From Cerasibacillus terrae (lineage in GTDB: Bacteria; Bacillota; Bacilli; Bacillales; Amphibacillaceae), in contig NZ_VDUW01000001.1 in the NCBI RefSeq assembly GCF_008039555.1, positions 1 to 64,000 of the forward strand: a stretch of 64,000 nt of DNA, written 5' to 3'. The position numbers and the translations under genes were made by a program. Shown here one piece after another: positions 54,814 to 64,000 of the stretch. The notes beneath the pieces were generated by a model. That model saw only the letters and a list, made by a program, of their open reading frames with translations. It was not told the DNA's origin and made no database searches. Position 1 is the first letter of the stretch. Every line of letters starts with the position of its first letter.

Positions 54814-55056
54814 ATGGATATAAACATCTATATCATTAGACATTGTGAAGCGAATTGTAAAGGTTATAGAAGATATTGTGGCTAGTAATACTGAAAATAC
54901 AATTATTGTGTACATGGAGGCATTGTATCCCTTGTATTAAATTATTATGATTTAGATTTTGGATTTGAGGAATGGAGGAAAATGAGTAATCCAGATGTGT
55001 ATCAATTAAAAATATCCCAGAATGAATCTCATTTTAAACGCTTATGGAAAGATTGA
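54814..55056 (+). pseudogene. histidine phosphatase remnant
   Basis: ATG 54814 with AAGGAG starts MDINIYIIRHCEANCKG, the RHG-type active-site start of phosphoglycerate-mutase-like phosphatases. The middle is deleted. VHGGIVSLVLNYYDLDFGFE, the second conserved block, follows in another frame and ends at 55056. About 100 residues are missing. Confidence 0.7.
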
Positions 55057-55092
55057 CACCATAAAAGGGAATTCTCAATAAGGAGAGAAGAG

Positions 55093-55854
55093 ATGTTTAG
55101 TTATTATGGAAAACTAAGTACAGAGCTTTATGATTTTACAAAACCGGTCGGTAAATCCATCAATGGTGACATAGAATATTATTTAGAAAGACTAGGAAAT
55201 ATCAATGGGAGATTACTAGAAGCTGGTGTTGGATCAGGTAGGTTTCTCATTCCGCTTTTGGAACAAGGTAATACAGTAGATGGAATAGACTATTCAAAAG
55301 AGATGCTAGATTCTTGTAAGAAGCGATGTGAAAAAAGAGGACTGAATCCAAATTTATATGAGGGAGACCTAAGGGATTTTTCTTTTCCAGATAAATATGA
55401 AGCGATTGTCATGCCAACTGGTTCTTTTTGTTTAATAGAAAATAGATTGGACTCGATAAAGGTATTAACTAATTTTAAGAATCATTTAGCACCAAAAGGA
55501 CGTATTATTATTGATTTGTTCATGCCATATGATTTTAAAGTGGGGGAAATTGTAACAGACTCATTTTCGTTACTAAATGGAGAAGGAATTACATTGGAAA
55601 GTAAGTCAATCGAAATGGATTGGATAAAGCAAACAACTAAAACATATTTAAAGTATGAAAAGTGGAAAGATGGAAAATTAATCGATACAGAATTACAAGA
55701 GTTTGGATTGAGGTGGTATGGGATAGAAGAATTTAAAATGTTATTAGAAAGCATTGGCTTCACTGATATTACAATTTCGGCAGGATATGTATATGGTAAA
55801 TATCCTTCAAATGCAAATGAAATGATTACATTTGAAGCGGTATTAAAGGAGTAA
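55093..55854 (+). CDS. class I SAM-dependent methyltransferase
   Basis: 253 residues, ATG 55093 with GGAGAG upstream. Motif I LLEAGVGSGRFLIPLLEQGN (about 40-59), motif II VDGIDYSKEMLDSCKKRC, then EAIVMPTGSFCLI. It methylates an unknown small molecule. It is followed at 55 bases by a small membrane protein gene. Confidence 0.9.
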   Translation: MFSYYGKLSTELYDFTKPVGKSINGDIEYYLERLGNINGRLLEAGVGSGRFLIPLLEQGNTVDGIDYSKEMLDSCKKRCEKRGLNPNLYEGDLRDFSFPDKYEAIVMPTGSFCLIENRLDSIKVLTNFKNHLAPKGRIIIDLFMPYDFKVGEIVTDSFSLLNGEGITLESKSIEMDWIKQTTKTYLKYEKWKDGKLIDTELQEFGLRWYGIEEFKMLLESIGFTDITISAGYVYGKYPSNANEMITFEAVLKE

Positions 55855-55908
55855 AAGCAAAACGCTGTAGTAAAATTTAGACTAAAGTATTAGAAAGGTT
55901 GTGCTTAT

Positions 55909-56220
55909 GTGGAAAACGAAAAAGCTATTCAAAAGAAACATGGTATCATCAGTTATATTTCTTTACTGATTGGAATTATTTGTTTCTTCATTGTATTTGT
56001 AACACCCACAAGAATAGCAAATATTGGGAATTTGGTTGGAGATTATATCACGTTTTTTCTAACTGGTTTAGGTATTTTATTATCAATAATTGGGATAGTG
56101 AAGAAAACGGAGAAAAATATTATACCTATTATCTCATTCATTCTTTCATCATCTTTCTTTATATATTGGGTGATCATAATAACTTTATTGTTTACTGGGC
56201 AAATTGATTTTGCTCCGTAA
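55909..56220 (+). CDS. small membrane protein, 103 aa
   Basis: GTG 55909 follows AAAGGTTGTG. Three hydrophobic segments (about 13-33, 45-62, 70-96) separated by short charged loops. Related to small four-helix DUF4064-like proteins in outline only. Family not assigned. Confidence 0.55.
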   Translation: MENEKAIQKKHGIISYISLLIGIICFFIVFVTPTRIANIGNLVGDYITFFLTGLGILLSIIGIVKKTEKNIIPIISFILSSSFFIYWVIIITLLFTGQIDFAP

Positions 56221-56261
56221 TGTGTAAATGCTTTCTTTTTGTGGAGAAGCGAACATAATTA

Positions 56262-56310
56262 TAACAATAGAAGGTATGTAAATTCATATATGAACATACA
56301 TACCTTCTAT
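56262..56310. terminator. bidirectional hairpin terminator
   Basis: AGAAGGTATGTA pairs with TACATACCTTCT over a short loop and is followed by ATTTATTTGG. It lies between convergent genes. Confidence 0.65.
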
Positions 56311-56349
56311 TTATTTGGTTATGATCTTTTTTTGTTTTTAAGTATATGT

Positions 56350-58080
56350 TCAAACAATCGGCAATTCAATATGAGAAGGGAACTCCTTGTTATGAAAAAT
56401 CGTTTGAGTAGCTGTCTGTGTTTGTTTCGTGTTTTTTAATGTTGTCCCCGTATTTGGATTGACATCAAAACGAGGGTGATTACTAGAAGCGATTTCTACA
56501 CGTATGGCATGTCCTGATAAAAAGACATTACTTGTTGCCCATAAATCTATTTCATAACAGATAATCTCTTCGTTTAACTCTTTTTCTTCCTTAGTACCAT
56601 TACGATATTTAGCACGTACAATTCCATCCGTAAGATTATAAGCAGTTTGATCTGGATGAACATCAATGAGTTTTGCTGTAAAGTCTGTATCTTTCGCATC
56701 GCTTTTTGCCCATAGTTTTACTTTAATCGGTCCTGTTACTTCCAGTGGCTCTGTCAGTGGCGCGCTGGTATAGACAAGTACATCTTCTCTTTCCTCTACG
56801 TAACGTTGATCACGTGGTCCAGATGTATGAACTCCGTGATATAATGTTTGTCCACCTTGGGTTGGAACGGGATGATCTGGATTATGAATAAATGTATCTT
56901 CCGGTTCATTGTTTGGAGCCTCTGTACTCAAAGAGCCATCTCCAAAACGGGAGTTAGCATTACCATTACTATGAAAATAATAAGGAACATAAGAGGTACG
57001 TGCTAATGGCCATTCATATTCATCACGCCATTCATTGATTCCCATAACAAATATTTTTATGGGTGCTTCTTGCTTGATACCTGTTTCCTTTTCTTTTAAC
57101 CAGTAGTCAAACCAACGTATGTGAAGTGTTGTAAGGTCTTCTTTTCCAGCTAAAAAGTCTTCAGAAGCATGGTTGCCGAAATAACGATCCCCAGCGGTCG
57201 AACTGAAATCTCCATGTGTCCACGGTCCTATCATTAACTTTTGTACTTGATTTGTTTTTTGATTCATATATTGAAAGTTCTCTATCGTTGACTTTAGGAA
57301 ATTATCATACCAGCCAGCAAGATGATAGGCGGGTATATTGATGTTTTGATAGTGTTTCGTGATACTTGTTTCATCCCATTCTTTATCATCTGGATAAAGT
57401 GACAAGTGTTTAAAAAAGTAATCTGCCACACTGAATTCCTCAAGTACTTTCCAATTTAGAACAGGTACTTCACGAAATGATTTATCGATGTGATTCATTT
57501 CAGTAAGCCATTGTTGTAATTTATCTTCGTATGTTCTTTGGGTAGTATATTTCCGTTTCAATAAATTGGGCACAATGGATTCCAATGTCCATGTTTTTAT
57601 AGAAGCTACCTTCAAAGCACCATCTTGGTAGATCATATTACGTTGTAAATCATTTAAAGTCATTGCCGGAAAAATTGCTTTTAAATGAGGAGGCCGTTTA
57701 CGGGCAGCTAACAACTGGGTAAACCCATAATAGGATAGGCCAAACATCCCCACTTTACCTGATGAATAAGGTAAAGTGGCTGCCCATTCAACCGTGTCAT
57801 ACCCATCATGTGCCTCATTTTTAAACGGCTGGAATTCTCCTTCTGATTCAAATCGTCCTCGAACATCTTGAATAATAATGACGTAGCCATGCTGTACTAT
57901 CCGATTGGTATCTAAATATCGATGGGAATAAAATGGGTCATCTTTGCTATAAGGAAGTCGGGTAAGGAGAATGGGAAAAGAACCTTCTCGATTTGGACGG
58001 TATATATCTGCATAAAGTGTTGTTCCATCCCGTACAGTACATGGAACGTTTTTTTCTAAAATGATTTGGTCCATTTCCAT
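56350..58080 (-). CDS. CocE/NonD family hydrolase
   Basis: 576 residues from ATG 58080, which has AGGAGGG upstream. A longer frame reaches 58140 without a site. The alpha/beta hydrolase core has VRDGTTLYADIYRPNREGSF, IIIQDVRGRFESEGEFQPF and nucleophile MFGLSYYGFTQ (Ser about 125). The C-terminal jelly-roll (LTEPLEVTGPIKVKLWAKS) marks the X-Pro dipeptidyl-peptidase/CocE group. It hydrolyses esters or peptides. Substrate unknown. No signal peptide. Confidence 0.9.
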   Translation of the reverse strand: MEMDQIILEKNVPCTVRDGTTLYADIYRPNREGSFPILLTRLPYSKDDPFYSHRYLDTNRIVQHGYVIIIQDVRGRFESEGEFQPFKNEAHDGYDTVEWAATLPYSSGKVGMFGLSYYGFTQLLAARKRPPHLKAIFPAMTLNDLQRNMIYQDGALKVASIKTWTLESIVPNLLKRKYTTQRTYEDKLQQWLTEMNHIDKSFREVPVLNWKVLEEFSVADYFFKHLSLYPDDKEWDETSITKHYQNINIPAYHLAGWYDNFLKSTIENFQYMNQKTNQVQKLMIGPWTHGDFSSTAGDRYFGNHASEDFLAGKEDLTTLHIRWFDYWLKEKETGIKQEAPIKIFVMGINEWRDEYEWPLARTSYVPYYFHSNGNANSRFGDGSLSTEAPNNEPEDTFIHNPDHPVPTQGGQTLYHGVHTSGPRDQRYVEEREDVLVYTSAPLTEPLEVTGPIKVKLWAKSDAKDTDFTAKLIDVHPDQTAYNLTDGIVRAKYRNGTKEEKELNEEIICYEIDLWATSNVFLSGHAIRVEIASSNHPRFDVNPNTGTTLKNTKQTQTATQTIFHNKEFPSHIELPIV

Positions 58081-58191
58081 ACAAATCCCTCCTAATTTAT
58101 TAGATGAATGGAAGACCTCCTCCTGTGATATTACGTACAAGTAACTTTGAAGGAATTTTCGTAAGAGTTACTTGTCGAATAATTCCTAACA

Positions 58192-58875
58192 TTAAATGGC
58201 ATTAGATTGCTCGTTGTTTGATTTCTTTCTACCAGGCATAAGACGCTTTTCAAGCCAGCCCATTCCAAGATCAGCAACAACAGCCATTAATGCAGTAGGT
58301 ATCGCTCCGGCTAATATAATAGCTGTTCCATCTGTGACGTTTGTTCCACGGATAATAATCGCACCCAAACCACCACTACCGATAAACGCACCGATTGTAG
58401 CAATACTAATCCCAATCACAAGGGCGGTTCTTAAACCAGCCATGATGACGGAAAGTGCTAGTGGTAGTTCAACCATACGCAATAATTGAAATTTCGTCAT
58501 ACCCATACCACGTCCGGATTCAATCAAAGCCTGATCGACATTGCGTATACCAGTGTATGTGTTACGAATAATAGGTAATAAAGAATATAGAAACAATGCT
58601 GCAATGACCGTGTTCGGTCCTAATCCCATCACGAGCATTAAAACAGCAAGCATAGCTAAGGCTGGAATGGTTTGAATAATATTTGTGAAAGAGAAGACCC
58701 ATTTACTTAAATGAGCATGACGGGCGATAAAAATCCCAACAGGAATAGCTATAATCGCCGCAAATAATACGCCATAAGCAGACATAAGAAAGTGCTTGTA
58801 AAACTCTTCCCAAACATATGAATAATTTTGTGCATAGTAATTCCATAATTCAATTAATGTATCCATAAAAGTCAC
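58192..58875 (-). CDS. opuCD: OpuCD-type osmoprotectant ABC permease
   Basis: 227 residues, last gene of the opuC operon. Five to six helices and the EAA-like loop ESGRGMGMTKFQLLRMVELP (about 120-140) of glycine betaine/carnitine/choline permeases. It resembles the opuCB product at 59824 and forms a heterodimer with it. It ends with a basic tail (PGRKKSNNEQSN). Confidence 0.92.
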   Translation of the reverse strand: MTFMDTLIELWNYYAQNYSYVWEEFYKHFLMSAYGVLFAAIIAIPVGIFIARHAHLSKWVFSFTNIIQTIPALAMLAVLMLVMGLGPNTVIAALFLYSLLPIIRNTYTGIRNVDQALIESGRGMGMTKFQLLRMVELPLALSVIMAGLRTALVIGISIATIGAFIGSGGLGAIIIRGTNVTDGTAIILAGAIPTALMAVVADLGMGWLEKRLMPGRKKSNNEQSNAI

Positions 58876-58881
58876 CTCTTT

Positions 58882-59805
58882 CTACTCATTATCAAAGTAA
58901 TTGTGTTCTTGTAAAAATTCCTTAGCAACCACAGCTGGTTCTTTCATTTTGACATCCGCTTCATAATTCATCCGTCGCATCGCTTCTTGTTCAATTTTTC
59001 CTTCTAATAGTTCGAGAATATCACGTACTTCTGGAAACTTTTTTAAAATATCGTTGCTTGCAACTGGAGAAGCATCATATGGTGGGAAAAATTGTTTATC
59101 ATCTTCTAAGTTTACTAAATCAAATTCCTCAATTCGTCCGTCTGTTGTATATGCTAAAACAACATCCATTTCTCCACTTTCGACCGCTTTATAGACAAGC
59201 CCAATTTGCATCGGGTAGGCTTTTCCGAATTCAAAGCCATATGTTTCAATAAAGCCCTGATAACCATCTCCTGCTCGGTTAAGCCATGCATTATCGACTC
59301 CTAATCGTAAGTCAGACGCATATTCTTCAATGTCGGAAACTTTCTCTAAGTTTTTCTCTTCAGCTAAATCGCCCGTTACTGTGAACGCATAAGAGTTTTC
59401 AAATCCGTATGGATCAAACCATGTTTGGTCAAATCGCTTATCAAATTCACGCTGTACAATTTTTAACGCCTTATCTGGGTCTGTAACAGGATCCATATTT
59501 AATGCACCAGGTAAATCTGTTCCAGTATATCGAGTTGCTGTTATATCAACTTCTCCTTGTTCAAGTGCTTGATGTTGCACGATGGAAGACCCCATATTTC
59601 CTATAATTTCTGCTTTGTAATCTGTTTTATGTTCAATTAATTGTTTAATAATGTAGGCAACTGTCATTGATTCTGATGTGTTAAGTGTTCCAATTTTAAT
59701 CGTGTTTTTAGAAGAACCACCTAATCCAGGCAAGGAACAGCCATTTAAAACAAGTAATGAAACTACTAAAACAATTATTAAATATTTTTTCTGTTTGTGA
59801 AACAT
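58882..59805 (-). CDS. opuCC: OpuCC-type osmoprotectant-binding lipoprotein
   Basis: 307 residues with a signal peptide ending in a lipobox (LLVLNGCSLPG, Cys about 23). The mature part starts NTIKIGTLNTSESMTVAYII and carries ITATRYTGTDLPGAL and FDPYGFENSYAFTVTGD, typical of the OpuAC/ProX fold that binds betaine, carnitine or choline with aromatic residues. The gene lies seven bases before opuCD. Confidence 0.93.
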   Translation of the reverse strand: MFHKQKKYLIIVLVVSLLVLNGCSLPGLGGSSKNTIKIGTLNTSESMTVAYIIKQLIEHKTDYKAEIIGNMGSSIVQHQALEQGEVDITATRYTGTDLPGALNMDPVTDPDKALKIVQREFDKRFDQTWFDPYGFENSYAFTVTGDLAEEKNLEKVSDIEEYASDLRLGVDNAWLNRAGDGYQGFIETYGFEFGKAYPMQIGLVYKAVESGEMDVVLAYTTDGRIEEFDLVNLEDDKQFFPPYDASPVASNDILKKFPEVRDILELLEGKIEQEAMRRMNYEADVKMKEPAVVAKEFLQEHNYFDNE

Positions 59806-59823
59806 CGCGTCCCTTCCTCCTTT

Positions 59824-60477
59824 TTAAATCGTTTCTGTTGCATCTTTAATACCTTCAGGTGTCAATCGTTCTTCTAATCGGCCAAGTAAATAATCAATAA
59901 CTAGGGCCATAATTGTAGTCGGTATGGCTCCAGCTAATATAAATTCGGTTTTAAATAAATTTAAACCATCAAAAATAAAATCACCAAGTCCTCCAGCTCC
60001 AATATACGCTGCAAGTGTCGCCCAACCGATTAAATAAACGGTGGATATGCGTATTCCAGCCATAATGACTGGCATCGCTAAGGGGAGTTCGACCATTCGA
60101 ATTCTTTCCCACTGTGTCATCCCCATGCCACGTCCTGCATCGAGTAAGCCTTGATCTAGACTGTGAACCCCTGTATATGTATTACGTAAAATAGGGAGTA
60201 GGGAATAGAAGAATAGGGCGACTATCGCAGGGACTTTTCCTATTCCTAGTAATGGTATGAAAAAAGCTAATATAGCTAGTGTGGGGAATGTTTGTACAAT
60301 CCCTACTAATGACATGATTTTGTCGGCCACTTTTGGAACCCGTGTTAAGGCAATGCCAAGTGGAACAGCGACAAGGACACCAAGGAAAATGGATATGAAT
60401 GAAATGTACAGATGTTCCCATGATTTAAATAGTAGCTGGTCCCCGTATTCAATTAAAAAGGTTTGAAATGCTTCCAC
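59824..60477 (-). CDS. opuCB: OpuCB-type osmoprotectant ABC permease
   Basis: 217 residues with the EAA loop DAGRGMGMTQWERIRMVELP and GWATLAAYIGAGGLGDFIFD. Paralogous to the product at 58192. It lies between the ATPase gene and the binding-protein gene in the same operon. Confidence 0.92.
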   Translation of the reverse strand: MEAFQTFLIEYGDQLLFKSWEHLYISFISIFLGVLVAVPLGIALTRVPKVADKIMSLVGIVQTFPTLAILAFFIPLLGIGKVPAIVALFFYSLLPILRNTYTGVHSLDQGLLDAGRGMGMTQWERIRMVELPLAMPVIMAGIRISTVYLIGWATLAAYIGAGGLGDFIFDGLNLFKTEFILAGAIPTTIMALVIDYLLGRLEERLTPEGIKDATETI

Positions 60478-60561
60478 GTTATCACTTCCTTTGTGTGGTT
60501 AATAGAGTAATTACTGTATTGTTCATTAAAAATGCCTTTCTCTGCTTCTATTTATGTACGA

Positions 60562-61695
60562 TTACGGAATTAGTTCTTGGTCACCCCAAATGGAATCGTA
60601 GACAATATTTGCCAAGCTTGCTCTGGTAACAATACCTGTGAGATGTTTTTCTTCATCTACAATAGGAACATAACGCATTCCATTACGTAAAATTTTACGT
60701 ACGGTGTCACGCAATAAAGTGTTTTGTTCGACTGTATAAAGATTAGTCTCCATTATTTGATAAACAGAACTCTGTTTTTTTCTGTTCTCTTCAATCATTT
60801 CGATATCAATAAATCCTTTAAGAATATTATCGTTATCGACAACTAAAAGGGAATCGACTTTTTTATCTCTCATCATTTTAATTGCTTGTGATAAGGATTC
60901 ATCCTCTGTAATGGAAACTGGATTTTTATTCATAATTTGTTTCACTGTTTGTAGATTAGGGCGTGATTCCATAATGCGGTGTTTTCCAAGAAATTCTTCA
61001 ACAAAATCATTTGCTGGTTCACGTAAAATGTCATCTGGTGAACCTACTTGTACAATTTCACCAGCACGCATGATAACGATTCTGTCAGCTAGTTTAATAG
61101 CTTCATCCATATCATGTGTAACAAAAACTATAGTTTTACCTAAGGATTGTTGTAAATTTTTAAATTCGTCTTGTAATCCATCCCTTGTAATCGGATCAAG
61201 TGCTCCAAAAGGTTCGTCCATTAAAATAAGTGGGGGATCAGCTGCAAGTGCACGTAATACACCGATACGTTGCTGCTGACCACCACTTAATTCATCTGGA
61301 TAACGCTCTAGGTAACTAGGGTCCATATTAACTAGTTTAAGTAATTCTTCGGCACGTTTACGTCGTTTTTCTAGTGGCCAATTTAATAGTTTTGGTACAA
61401 GGGCAATATTTTCCGCAATTGTCATATGAGGAAATAACCCAATCTGTTGAATAACATAGCCAATAGAGCGACGTAGTTCTACAACATTTTTATCGCGAAT
61501 ATTTTCACCTTCTATGTAGATATCACCCTCGGTTGTTTCAATGAGACGATTAATTAATTTCATAGTTGTCGTTTTGCCACAACCACTGGGACCAATAAAA
61601 GCAATAAATTCACCTTTTTTTATATGTAAATTGATGTTGTTTACTGCCTTCTTTCCGCCTTCATATACTTTTGATACATTTTTAATTTTTAGCAA
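60562..61695 (-). CDS. opuCA: OpuCA-type osmoprotectant ABC ATPase with CBS domains
   Basis: 377 residues. Walker A GPSGCGKTTTMKL, signature LSGGQQQRIGVLRALA, Walker B LILMDEPFGALD and switch VTHDMDEAI are intact. Two CBS domains follow (about 250-370: MNKNPVSITEDESLSQAIKM and METNLYTVEQNTLLRDTVRK), which sense ionic strength in this family. First gene of the operon, divergent from the regulator gene. Confidence 0.95.
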   Translation of the reverse strand: MLKIKNVSKVYEGGKKAVNNINLHIKKGEFIAFIGPSGCGKTTTMKLINRLIETTEGDIYIEGENIRDKNVVELRRSIGYVIQQIGLFPHMTIAENIALVPKLLNWPLEKRRKRAEELLKLVNMDPSYLERYPDELSGGQQQRIGVLRALAADPPLILMDEPFGALDPITRDGLQDEFKNLQQSLGKTIVFVTHDMDEAIKLADRIVIMRAGEIVQVGSPDDILREPANDFVEEFLGKHRIMESRPNLQTVKQIMNKNPVSITEDESLSQAIKMMRDKKVDSLLVVDNDNILKGFIDIEMIEENRKKQSSVYQIMETNLYTVEQNTLLRDTVRKILRNGMRYVPIVDEEKHLTGIVTRASLANIVYDSIWGDQELIP

Positions 61696-62197
61696 AAAAA
61701 AACCTCCTTCATAGTTTTCAATTTATGTTTTGCTTGTAATGATAATACCGATTGTGCTTTTGCGTGCATGAATATATGGATAACTAGATCCTGGAACGGC
61801 TTTCGTTCCGATTAACGTGCAGGGATGAACTTATACAAATGTTTTCGGTGAGAAATGTAATCGCAGTTTAAAAGCCTAGTTTTGAACTAAGTCTATTGAA
61901 ATATAAGTATACTTGTAACAATGAAGCTTGAAGATTGTACGATTTCATTTACTAGAACCCTTGAAAGTATTACAGGGTATATTGTAAAGGATTTACATCT
62001 AAATGAAAAACAGTAAAATAGCTCATATCTTTATATAAAGTTTATAAAATATATATTTTATATAATTTATATGTGATTTGTATATAATTACTTTGATTAG
62101 CTTCAATTTACAAGGGTATATGCTTTTTCCTTTTCGTTATAAAGTATGTTATATTAACCCTTACGTAATTAAAAGATGTGTAAAAGGAGCCATATGG
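61696..62197. promoter_or_regulatory. opuC/gbsR-like divergent region with 20-bp palindrome
   Basis: A perfect palindrome TATAAAATATATATTTTATA lies at 62043-62062, between the divergent opuCA and regulator genes. In such loci the GbsR/OpcR-type repressor binds AT-rich inverted repeats. The operator role is inferred. AT-rich palindromes also arise by chance. No gene lies in this interval. Confidence 0.45.
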
Positions 62198-62755
62198 ATG
62201 GAAGAATTATCTTATCAAATGGAAGAGATGGAACATCAATTTGTTGAAAAAATTGCTGATAATATGCGCACATTCGGTGTTTCAGAAACAATAGGAAGAG
62301 TGCTTGGAGTAATTTATATGAACAGAGAACCGATGACATTAGACCAGTTATCGGAAGCAACAGGAATGAGTAAAATGCGCATGAGCCAAGTAGTTCGTGA
62401 AATGATAGAGTTAAATATTGCTGAAAAAGTTTTTAAAAAAGGGGTTCGAAAAGATTTAATAAATGTTGAAAGGGATTATTATCAGACATTCATTGCTCTA
62501 TTCACATCCAGTTGGCGAAAATCCGTTAGTAAGGGTAGAATGTTTGAACAGCATTTACGTCAACAGTTACAATCAATAAATGAAAACAGGCCACATGACG
62601 AAAAACTTGATGATATATCAGAAGAAAAAATGAATGAATTATTGAAAGAAATCAAGTTGTGGTTTGACTATTATAATTGGATTAGTCGTTTAATCGAGTT
62701 TTTTGAGTCAGGTGAAATTTTTAAATATGTACCAAAATATATAGAAAAGAAATAA
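62198..62755 (+). CDS. opcR: GbsR/OpcR-type MarR-family regulator
   Basis: 185 residues from ATG 62198, with AAAAGGAG eleven bases upstream. A longer frame to 62078 runs through the leader. The winged helix (LDQLSEATGMSKMRMSQVVR, EMIELNIAEKVF) and the following RKDLINVERDYYQTFIALFT match GbsR-family repressors that control choline/betaine uptake. Its position, divergent from opuC, supports control of that operon. opcR versus gbsR cannot be separated by eye. Confidence 0.85.
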   Translation: MEELSYQMEEMEHQFVEKIADNMRTFGVSETIGRVLGVIYMNREPMTLDQLSEATGMSKMRMSQVVREMIELNIAEKVFKKGVRKDLINVERDYYQTFIALFTSSWRKSVSKGRMFEQHLRQQLQSINENRPHDEKLDDISEEKMNELLKEIKLWFDYYNWISRLIEFFESGEIFKYVPKYIEKK

Positions 62756-62821
62756 AGATAATAAAATAATCGAAAAGCTATATTAATGGTAAGTGGGAAC
62801 TTTTAACACTTTGAAGGTACT

Positions 62822-62857
62822 AAAAAGCCGATCGATGTTTGAATCAATCGGCTTTTT
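62822..62857 (+). terminator. opcR terminator
   Basis: AAAAGCCGAT pairs with ATCGGCTTTTT, a clear hairpin with T-run about 65 bases after the regulator gene. Confidence 0.8.
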
Positions 62858-62973
62858 CATATGTGAGATATTTTCCTATAGTAAACAATAATCTATTAGT
62901 TTTGTGTTTTACATTTACACTTTGTTTCCAATCCAATTGTTGACTTTAGAAAACTAAAATCATGGTCTTTGGA

Positions 62974-63549
62974 TTATTTCCAAGTGCCTCCATCAAATTC
63001 TCTAAGCTCTCTCACCACACGCGAAATAGGGAGTCCGACAACATTATAATAATCTCCAATAATTTGCTTGACAAACATCGCTCCGATGCTTTGAATGCCG
63101 TAAGCACCAGCTTTATCATAAGGTTCATCTGTAGATAGATACCAATCGATTTCATCTTCTTTTAAAGGCCAAAATTCAACCATAGTTCGTTCAACAAATA
63201 TTTTGCTTTCCTCTGTAGAACGAATCATGACCCCAGTAAAAACCTCGTGAACACTTCCACTTAACCTAGAAATCATCTGATAAGCATCTTCCTTACTCTT
63301 TGGCTTTTCAAATATTTTTTGTTTGTAAGATACAACCGTATCAGCAGTCAAGATTACTTCATTTTCATGTGAAATAGGTACATTGTGTCCTTTTAGAGTG
63401 GCTAATTGTTTTACTTTTTCCATTGGATCATTTGTTTTGATTTGTGATTCATCGATATTTGGTTTTCGAATTGTAAATGAAATTCCCACTTGGTTTAACA
63501 ATTCTTGTCTTCTTGGTGAAGATGACGCAAGAATTAATTTTTTTGACAT
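62974..63549 (-). CDS. maf: Maf nucleoside triphosphate pyrophosphatase
   Basis: 191 residues with LILASSSPRRQELL at the start, ILTADTVVSYKQKIFEKPKS, MISRLSGSVHEVFTGVMIRS and AYGIQSIGAMFVKQIIGDYY. All Maf motifs are present. It hydrolyses dTTP/UTP-type nucleotides and acts in septation/DNA-uptake control in Bacillus. ATG 63549 has AGGAGG upstream. Isolated from mreBCD and radC here. Confidence 0.93.
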   Translation of the reverse strand: MSKKLILASSSPRRQELLNQVGISFTIRKPNIDESQIKTNDPMEKVKQLATLKGHNVPISHENEVILTADTVVSYKQKIFEKPKSKEDAYQMISRLSGSVHEVFTGVMIRSTEESKIFVERTMVEFWPLKEDEIDWYLSTDEPYDKAGAYGIQSIGAMFVKQIIGDYYNVVGLPISRVVRELREFDGGTWK

Positions 63550-63621
63550 ATTTAAGTCCTCCTATAGGGGTGACTACTTTTTCGTCAATCTTATCATTTT
63601 AGTTAACACATCTCCATCCCT

Positions 63622-63753
63622 AACAAAGCAGGGGGGTCATTGGCAGATAATATTGTTCCTCGTCTAGTAACGGAATTAGTTAAAAGTGTAGAAGAAGGTA
63701 AATTTGATCGTGCGTGGGAAATATATGATAAAATCTTACCTTTTGCAAGATAG
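63622..63753 (+). pseudogene. dihydrodipicolinate synthase family, 3' fragment
   Basis: The frame GGSLADNIVPRLVTELVKSV, EEGKFDRAWEIYDKILPFAR, stop matches the C-terminal helices of DapA/NAL-family aldolases. No upstream part, start or ribosome site exists. It lies between maf and rpoN and is a leftover of a deleted gene. Confidence 0.55.
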
Positions 63754-63837
63754 CGAGTACTATGGATCTACTAATTATTTCATGCCTATGCAAGAGAAAA
63801 ATGGGTATTTCTCACCGCAAAAAGATAGTTGTATTAT

Positions 63838-64000
63838 TTAAATAATTTGTTTTCGTTTTGAAGATGAAGGAATATTTAGTTCTTCTCGGTATTTGGCAAT
63901 TGTTCGACGCGAAACAGTTATCCCATTTTCCTCTTTTATTTTATCTGCTAATTTTTGGTCTGAAAGAGCTTTTTGGCGATCTTCTTCATGGATTAATTGT
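63838..64000 (-). CDS. rpoN: RNA polymerase sigma-54 factor, C-terminal end (partial)
   Basis: 54 codons running off the right edge: EEDRQKALSDQKLADKIKEE, then the RpoN box SRRTIAKYREELNIPSSS (consensus ARRTVAKYRE) that binds the -24 promoter element. The stop codon is at 63838. The rest of the gene lies outside the window. Confidence 0.95.
   Translation of the reverse strand, partial: QLIHEEDRQKALSDQKLADKIKEENGITVSRRTIAKYREELNIPSSSKRKQII

Overview
The window is chromosomal DNA of a low-GC, motile, osmotolerant, spore-former-type Bacillota, most likely a member of the Bacillaceae (Oceanobacillus/Virgibacillus-like; this is inference from gene content). Supporting signs are S-box and T-box riboswitches, a sigma-D flagellin promoter with a CsrA-type leader, an OpuC betaine/carnitine transporter with a GbsR/OpcR-type regulator, and dispersed repeats of a type common in Bacillaceae.\n\nLayout. 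0-4.2 kb: small genes, a YiaA/B membrane protein and an intact long flagellin gene (copy 1). 4.2-6.9 kb: a decayed region with short repeats and a dead REP-associated transposase. 7-13.9 kb: a sulfur-related locus with three SAM (S-box) riboswitches. They precede an OsmC protein plus sodium symporter, a sulfonate/taurine-type ABC transporter, and a CoA-transferase that is cut off after about 45 codons. A 21-bp repeat array with an inverted middle lies between the first two units. 13.9-17.1 kb: a HEPN-type gene pair and flagellin copy 2, which lacks its start but carries two small group I introns. 17.3-40.2 kb: an accessory region with another HEPN-like protein, an IS110 element, two XRE regulators, a DUF3987/replication-relaxation module with palindromic iteron-like sites, paralogous small proteins with hairpin leaders, a reverse transcriptase with a structured leader, a frameshifted HNH protein, a tyrosine recombinase, a DarT/DarG toxin-antitoxin pair and a frameshifted UPF0489 gene. 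40.2-41.7 kb: flagellin copy 3, also 5'-truncated, with a deletion and one group I intron. 42-64 kb: ordinary chromosomal genes (amidase, hydrolase, DnaD-like protein, aminotransferase, T-box-controlled BrnQ, amine oxidase, UspA, SulP, hydratase, methyltransferase, CocE hydrolase, opuC operon, gbsR-like regulator, maf, rpoN 3' end).\n\nMost interesting. Three direct flagellin copies bracket the accessory DNA. Copies 2 and 3 start at exactly the same flagellin position and lack promoter and start codon, so they look like silent cassettes or recombination scars. They contain ORF-less group I introns whose P4, P7 and P1 pairings can be traced by eye and which show compensatory changes between copies. 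The 5' end of one intron would add the tail YALAAA and a stop to any unspliced product, which resembles an SsrA degradation tag. The reverse transcriptase locus, the DarTG/integrase module and the triple S-box locus are secondary points of interest.
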